Source of the DNA: Acidovorax radicis
GTDB taxonomy: Bacteria; Pseudomonadota; Gammaproteobacteria; Burkholderiales; Burkholderiaceae_C
Length of the DNA: 64,000 bases
NCBI RefSeq assembly: GCF_020510705.1
Contig: NZ_CP075184.1
Coordinates: 3,906,001 to 3,970,000, forward strand
Reading direction: 5' to 3'
Shown: piece after piece, positions 59,437-64,000 of the stretch
Layout: every line of letters starts with the position of its first letter
How positions within the stretch are numbered: the stretch's first letter is position 1
The notes under the pieces: model-generated
What the model saw: only the letters and a program-made list of their open reading frames with translations
What the model was told of the DNA's origin: nothing
The model's database searches: none
Program-made: the position numbers and the translations under genes

Positions 59437-60623
59437 GGATTCTCTGCACAAATCCCTGCGTAATGTGCTTACGAAGGCTTGAAGCCGAGACAATAAGGCC
59501 ATGAAGCAAAGCAGCCTGGGCCTGAGCAATACCACCAAGCGCACACGCAAGCGCGAGTTCCTTGATGCGATGGAGTTGGTGGTGCCCTGGGCCGAGTTGG
59601 TCTCGCTCATTGAGCCCTACGCCCCAGAGATCGGACGCCGGGGCCAGCAGCCCTTTGCGGTGCAGACCCTGCTGCGTATCCATTTCATGCAGCAGTGGTT
59701 CAAGCTTAGCGACCCAGCCATGGAAGAGGCACTGCACGACGTGCCAGCCTTTCGGGACTTTGCCGGCCTGTCTCACTGGGACGAACACATTCCCAGTGAA
59801 TCGAGCATCCTGCGTTTTCGGCATCTGCTGGAGCGCCACAAACTGGCCGATCAGATCCTCGCTACGGTCAATGCCCTGCTGCAAGCCAAAGGGCTGCAAC
59901 TCAAAGCAGGCACGGTGGTGGATGCCACGCTGATTGCGGCGCCGACGTCCACCAAGAATGAAGGCAAGGCACGAGACCCCGAGATGCATCAAAGCAAGAA
60001 GGGCAACGAGTGGTACTTTGGCATGAAGGCTCACATTGGCGTGGATGCGGATTCAGGCCTGGTGCACAGCGTGCGCGGCACCAGTGGCAATGTGAACGAC
60101 GTGATAGAAGCCAACAGCCTGCTGCACGGGCAAGAAACGGATGCCTTTGGCGATGCGGGCTACCAAGGAGTGGACAAGCGGCCCGATGCCAACAAGAACG
60201 TGCGCTGGCATGTAGCCATGCGCCCGGGGTTGCGCCGGGCTTTGGACAAAAACAAGCCTGTGGATGCGCTGATCGACCAACTTGAACGCACCAAGGCCAG
60301 CATCCGGGCCAAGGTGGAGCACCCGTTTCGGGTGCTCAAGCAGCAGTTCGGGTACGTGAAGGTGCGCTACCGGGGGCTCATGAAGAACACGGCGCAGATC
60401 GTCACGCTGTTTGCGCTGGGCAATCTGTGGATGGCAAGGCACAAGTTGCTGGCCTGCATGGGGCAGGTGCGCGTGCAGGGGGCGTAAAGCCTCCGATATA
60501 GGGGCAATGGCCCTCGCCAAACGCCTGCTGGGTGCGCTGCGCACGCCTCATTACTCAAAGCGAGTGCTGTTTTAGTTCAGGCATCGCTGTGACATAGCCA
60601 GAACCGATTCGTGAAGAGCTTCC
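59437..60623 (+). mobile_element. Complete IS5-group insertion sequence (1187 bp)
   Basis: Imperfect terminal repeats start GGATTCTCTGCACAAATC at the left and, on the other strand, GGAAGCTCTTCACGAATC at the right. The element is flanked by a CTAG duplication (59433-59436 and 60624-60627), the YTAR target of the IS5 group. One intact transposase fills most of the length. Precise removal of the element with one duplication copy restores the host frame. Confidence 0.9.
59501..60487 (+). CDS. IS5-group transposase
   Basis: A 328-aa DDE transposase with intact frame. The catalytic Asp lies in TVVDATLIAAP, the second in FGDAGYQG, and the third block RAKVEHPFRVLKQQFGY carries the R-x3-E-x6-K signature. 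An N-terminal DUF772-type domain (GRRGQQPFAVQTLLRIHFMQ) precedes. Probably still active. Confidence 0.93.
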   Translation: MKQSSLGLSNTTKRTRKREFLDAMELVVPWAELVSLIEPYAPEIGRRGQQPFAVQTLLRIHFMQQWFKLSDPAMEEALHDVPAFRDFAGLSHWDEHIPSESSILRFRHLLERHKLADQILATVNALLQAKGLQLKAGTVVDATLIAAPTSTKNEGKARDPEMHQSKKGNEWYFGMKAHIGVDADSGLVHSVRGTSGNVNDVIEANSLLHGQETDAFGDAGYQGVDKRPDANKNVRWHVAMRPGLRRALDKNKPVDALIDQLERTKASIRAKVEHPFRVLKQQFGYVKVRYRGLMKNTAQIVTLFALGNLWMARHKLLACMGQVRVQGA

Positions 60624-60627
60624 CTAG

Positions 60628-61298
60628 GGGGCACGGACTTATCTGTGCAATCGAGCTATCCGTATACGGAAGTGGCATTCGTTGCGTCAGATGGAAAACC
60701 ACTGCTTTCCGCAAAGTCAGCAATGCTTTTGGGACTTTGCGGGCCAAGGTACTGTGAGCACTTGGATCTTGAAGTCCTTTATGTCGGGCAATCGTACGGC
60801 GACGGGGGCTCCAGAACAGCAGTGGAACGGCTTCAGAGTCACTCGACCCTCCAAGGTATTTATGCCGAGGCCATTCGTCAATCCCCTGACCAAGAAATCT
60901 GGCTAGTTCTACTTTGCTTTGAACGTTACATGCTTGCGAGCTTCGATGGCATCACAAAGAACTATCAGACGACTGAGGAAGAGGATGACCGCCACAGAAG
61001 TGACGTAATTTACAACCCGGTGTCGGAACAACAGGAGGTCAATTTCACTGAAGGAGCTCTTATCAAGTACTTTCGACCTGAGTTCAACATCAAGTACAAA
61101 GACTCTTTTCCAAGTCCTGCGCACGCCACGTACGAGGAGTGCTATGCGGTCGACCTGAATGCGGTTGCCGTAGAAGTGCAGACCGAGGACTTGATGCTCC
61201 GACTCTGGTCGTCTGCGATTGCTCCGCAGTGGACTCATATTGCCAAGTACCCACTTCACAGCGAGCAACAGAGACGGTCAATGTTTGAGTTAGTTTGA
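60628..61298 (+). pseudogene. GIY-YIG-like gene, 3' fragment
   Basis: The downstream 223 codons of the split gene. Nuclease-like marks in reconstructed numbering: a G-x-x-G-x-x-Y segment (LLGLCGPRY, about 120-128), VLYVGQS (about 136-142) in place of YIG, the Arg and His in RTAVERLQSH (150-158), and a Glu with the Pro-x-Phe-Asn ending in TEGALIKYFRPEFN (about 227-240). A start at GTG 60645 could still express this part. Partners and function unknown; a defence or mobile-element role is only a guess. Confidence 0.8.
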
Positions 61299-61354
61299 AA
61301 ATCGCCTTGACTGAAATAGAGACTATTACGTCTCAACGTCAGCAAAATCAACCC

Positions 61355-62026
61355 TCACCGCACCACCAACTTCGTCTGGTCATACACCGGCTGCTCCGGC
61401 AAATCCGCCAGGTGCCGCACATCGGCCCAGTCCAGCACCTCCACGGCATCGCCACGCACCCGCACGCGGTTGAGCCCCGCGTTGGGGATGTCGCTCTGGC
61501 GCGGGCCGTCCAGCCCGGTGCCGCGTGCAGTGCGCCAGATCATGTCGAGCACGCCGCCGTGGGTGACGACCATCACGGTCTGGCCGCTGTGCTGCTGGGC
61601 GATGCGGTAGACGGCGTCCATCACGCGGGTATGGAACTGGCGGGTGGTCTCGCCGCCAGGCATGCCGTAGTCGGCTTCAAAACGCAGCCATCGCGCCCAG
61701 GCGTCGGCGTGTTCCTGTTTGACGTCGTCCACGCGCTTGCCGTCCACCACACCAAAGTTTTGCTCGCGCAGGGCGCTGTCGGTCAGGGTGTCGATGCGGG
61801 CCTGGGGGAAGAGCACCTGCAGACTGGGCGTGGCGGTTTGCTGGGTGCGGATGAGGTCGCTGCAGACGAGGTGGTGCACCACGGGGCGCTCTGCGGCCAG
61901 GCGCTCGGCCAGGCGGCGGGCCTGCTCATGGCCGGTGGCGTTGAGGGGCACATCCACGTGGCCCTGAAAGCGCAGTTCGCGGTTCCAGTCGGTCTCTCCG
62001 TGGCGGATGAGGATGAGTTCGGTCAT
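61355..62026 (-). CDS. Histidine phosphatase (GpmB/CobC-like)
   Basis: A 223-aa histidine phosphatase superfamily protein. The catalytic His is in LILIRHGETDWN (residue about 10), the arginine partner in DLIRTQQTA, and the second His in VMVVTHGGVLDMIW. May act on a phosphosugar or cofactor phosphate; the true substrate is not shown. ATG 62026 gives the conserved MTELILIRHGE. Confidence 0.92.
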   Translation of the reverse strand: MTELILIRHGETDWNRELRFQGHVDVPLNATGHEQARRLAERLAAERPVVHHLVCSDLIRTQQTATPSLQVLFPQARIDTLTDSALREQNFGVVDGKRVDDVKQEHADAWARWLRFEADYGMPGGETTRQFHTRVMDAVYRIAQQHSGQTVMVVTHGGVLDMIWRTARGTGLDGPRQSDIPNAGLNRVRVRGDAVEVLDWADVRHLADLPEQPVYDQTKLVVR

Positions 62027-62063
62027 GCCTTGCATTATCGAACGCAGACACACTATTGCAAGT

Positions 62064-62112
62064 GTTTTTGGCTGCCAGCGCTTATTGGGCAAGCGCTAGC
62101 AGCTATGATTTT
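62064..62112. repeat. Family A palindromic repeat, copy A8
   Basis: GGCTGCCAGCGCTTATTGG and GCAAGCGCTAGCAGCTATG with A/T flanks. Upstream of the histidine phosphatase start and downstream of the small secreted-protein gene, both leftward. Confidence 0.85.
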
Positions 62113-62208
62113 TATAACACCCCAGCCAACACCTACGGCCATGAGGCGGCGGGCTGCAGTTGGCGCATAGGGCGACCTCGGCAGCGCCCGCCCGACTGCG
62201 CCCGCGCC

Positions 62209-62430
62209 TCAACGCATGGGGATCACCAGCACCTTGCGCCGGGGGTGGCAGCCCGGGCCGTCGTAGGCAGCGCTGTCGCGCTCCCAGTTGGGGCCGGGTG
62301 AGGTCTGTGCACACACCCGGGCGCCATCCAGCCTGCTGCGCCAGTAGTACCAGGGCGCGGGCGCGGCCTGGGCCAGCGTGACCAGCAAGCCCATGGCCCC
62401 GGTGAGCACGAAGCGTGAAATGAGTGACAT
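62209..62430 (-). CDS. Small secreted protein, 73 aa
   Basis: A signal peptide (FVLTGAMGLLVTLAQA) followed by a short mature part PAPWYYWRSRLDGARVCAQT, ending PGCHPRRKVLVIPMR, with two cysteines likely forming a disulfide. Similar small proteins occur in Comamonadaceae as I recall; function unknown. ATG 62430 gives a proper n-region and is preferred over the longer frame. Confidence 0.65.
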   Translation of the reverse strand: MSLISRFVLTGAMGLLVTLAQAAPAPWYYWRSRLDGARVCAQTSPGPNWERDSAAYDGPGCHPRRKVLVIPMR

Positions 62431-62508
62431 GAAGAGAAGAACGAGGGTAAAGGTAAAGGCGGCGAGGCAAGACCAGCAAGCAGGCACGCAGGTGCGCCTG
62501 CCGCCATG

Positions 62509-63393
62509 CTAGCCAGCCTGCGTGGGGCCAATGGCCTGAAAAGCGGCGGCATCGGCCGTCACGATCCAACCTTCGAGCGGGTCCAGCCCCGGCGGCAGGC
62601 CATACAGCGTGTCGCCGTCGTCCGCATGGCGCTGCTGGGCCCACGCAGCCTGCAGCAGGCACAACACGGCGTCCAGGCTGTCGCCGCTGGCGTCGTCGAT
62701 CAGCAGGTCGCGCTGGGCGTGGGTGAGCTTGAGGCGCAGGCCCAGCCGGGTCTGGCCCATCTCCAGCGCGTTCACCAGGTCCTTGCGGGCAATCAGGCGG
62801 TCGGGCGACTGTTTGGCGCGGTCGTCGCTTTTGTAGCTGCGCCGCTGCAGCACCTCACGCGCGAGCAGCCCGGGGTAGGCCTCCAGCGCCACGCGGCGGG
62901 GGTCGCCAGCATGCAGGCCTGGCAGGTGGACACCCGCATCCAGCAGCAGCGGTAGCCCCGCGTGCAGCATGTAGGCCACGGGTGGGTTCACCCATTTCAT
63001 CGACGGGCTGGAGCCGGCGGGGCCGTCAGTGGCGCGGTGGGCAAACTTGCCACCCACCGGGCGGGCGTCGCAGAACGCGGCGAACTGGTCGCGGATCTGC
63101 GCGCGGCTGAGCGCACGGTAGTGATGCATGCACGCCAGCCAGTCTGTGGGCCAACCCAGCGCTTGCACCAGTTCGCGCGGCAGGCCAAACGGCAAGTCGA
63201 AGCCGCCCACCCAGTCGCCCGGCTCGGCCAGCCACTGGCCCAAGGCGGCCAGGGTTTCAAAGCGCTGCAGCGCGGCGAGCTGAACCCGCGCGCCCTGGCG
63301 CTGGCCCAGGGCCAGCACAATGGACTTGCGCCGGGAGGGGCTGCTGGAGAAATCACAGCCCAGCAGCAAGGGGGTGACGTGGGTGCCCGTCAC
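62509..63393 (-). CDS. DUF429 family protein
   Basis: A 294-aa protein with the DUF429 outline (RNase H-like fold predicted): LLGCDFSSSPSRRKSI near the start, VGGFDLPFGLPRELV in the middle and ALEAYPGLLAREVL and DSLDAVLCLLQAAW with conserved acidic residues in the C-terminal half. Enzymatic role is unknown. It starts with GTG three bases after the stop of the upstream transporter, so the two are likely co-transcribed. Confidence 0.82.
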   Translation of the reverse strand: MTGTHVTPLLLGCDFSSSPSRRKSIVLALGQRQGARVQLAALQRFETLAALGQWLAEPGDWVGGFDLPFGLPRELVQALGWPTDWLACMHHYRALSRAQIRDQFAAFCDARPVGGKFAHRATDGPAGSSPSMKWVNPPVAYMLHAGLPLLLDAGVHLPGLHAGDPRRVALEAYPGLLAREVLQRRSYKSDDRAKQSPDRLIARKDLVNALEMGQTRLGLRLKLTHAQRDLLIDDASGDSLDAVLCLLQAAWAQQRHADDGDTLYGLPPGLDPLEGWIVTADAAAFQAIGPTQAG

Positions 63394-63396
63394 GGT

Positions 63397-64000
63397 CTAT
63401 CCCAATGCCAGCGCCGTGACGCCCGCGGCGATGCACAGGGCACCAAAAATGCGCGCCACTCGGTCGCCCTCGCCCAGCAGATGGCCGCCGATGAGTGCTG
63501 CAAACAACATGGACACCTCGCGTGCCGGGGCCACGTGCGACATGGGCGCCTGCTGCATCGCATAAAGCACCAGCACATAGGCCACGGGGCTTACCACCGC
63601 CACCAGCAGCGCAAACCGCCACTGCGCCAGCCAGAGCGTGCGGGCGGCGGGCAGATCCCGCAACACCACGGGCGCGAGCAGCCCCACGCGCACAAAGTTG
63701 CCCATGTAGTCGATGAGGATGGGCGACATCAGCAAAAACTTGACCGCATAGCCATCGACCACCGTGTAGCTGGCGATGAAGGCGCCCGTGAGCAAGCCAT
63801 AGGCCATGCCCTTGTGCACGCGCGCGCGGGCTGCAGGGTCGTGCGCGGTGCGCAGCAGACCGGGGCCACCGGCAATCAGAAACACGCCGCCCACCACGCC
63901 CACAATGCCCAGCGCGCCCAGCGCCGATATCTGCTCGCCCAGCAGCGTGATGGCCACCAGCGACGAAAGCAGCGGCCCCGAGCCGCGTGCCAGCGGGTAC
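63397..64000 (-). CDS. EamA/DMT-family transporter (5' end beyond window)
   Basis: The C-terminal about 201 residues of a second drug/metabolite transporter. It enters with YPLARGSGPLLSSL and has six visible helices including LGALGIVGVVGGVFLIAG and ALLVAVVSPVAYVLVLYAMQ, with the repeat motif PAREVSMLFAALIGG. Unlike the gene at 6965, the visible part shows no frameshift. Confidence 0.9.
   Translation of the reverse strand, partial: YPLARGSGPLLSSLVAITLLGEQISALGALGIVGVVGGVFLIAGGPGLLRTAHDPAARARVHKGMAYGLLTGAFIASYTVVDGYAVKFLLMSPILIDYMGNFVRVGLLAPVVLRDLPAARTLWLAQWRFALLVAVVSPVAYVLVLYAMQQAPMSHVAPAREVSMLFAALIGGHLLGEGDRVARIFGALCIAAGVTALALG

Overview
The window looks like about 64 kb of chromosome from a betaproteobacterium of the family Comamonadaceae, close to Acidovorax. 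The evidence is high GC, strong third-position GC, and gene orders typical of Burkholderiales: yicC-gmk-rpoZ-spoT-greB, rdgB-hemW, mutM-TPR-lolB-ispE-tRNA-prs-rplY-pth, and ureA-ureJ-ureB-ureC-ureE-ureF-ureG. Two families of dispersed palindromic repeats also recur through the window. I could not run a database search, so family assignments rest on motifs and length.

Layout. (1) 1-6.4 kb: a PAS-GGDEF cyclase coupled to a DUF917 protein, a DUF3334 (CheX-like) protein and the Mg2+ P-type ATPase MgtA. (2) 6.9-12.7 kb: a frameshifted EamA transporter, then a signalling pair made of an NCS1 permease fused to a hybrid histidine kinase, and its coupled LuxR-type response regulator. This pair diverges from the urease operon. 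(3) 12.9-18.9 kb: urease structural and accessory genes with a nickel/cobalt permease-like UreJ and a GNAT gene, but no ureD in the window. (4) 18.9-23.5 kb: tRNA-Ser followed by a decayed filamentous (inovirus) prophage with repressor-like gene, overlapping small genes, Rep, truncated ssDNA-binding gene, IS3 scar, truncated TspB/pIII-like adsorption protein and a stub of the next gene. It ends inside a decapitated host gene. (5) 23.9-49.5 kb: housekeeping core with heme/ITP/RNA maturation genes, a Ser/Thr kinase-phosphatase pair, stringent response, HrcA, NAD kinase, RecN, RapZ, MutY, a dynamin-like GTPase, MutM, LolB, IspE, Prs, L25 and Pth, plus three tRNAs. (6) 49.6-56.9 kb: a complete peptide/nickel-type ABC importer followed by an amidase. 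(7) 57-64 kb: conserved hypotheticals, a complete IS5-group element that splits a GIY-YIG-like gene, a phosphoglycerate-mutase-like phosphatase, a DUF429 protein and a second EamA transporter cut by the window edge.

The most notable structure lies in the repeats. Family A (a palindrome with core GCTAGCGCTT...AAGCGCTAGC) occurs at least eight times. One copy has become the signal peptide of UreJ. Family B (a GC-rich block with C-run/G-run stems) sits between genes, and one copy lies in frame inside the receiver domain of the NCS1-histidine kinase. Both look like mobile intergenic repeats domesticated as protein-coding sequence. Precise removal of the IS5 element, leaving one copy of its CTAG target duplication, restores a continuous 309-codon reading frame, which gives a testable ancestral allele.
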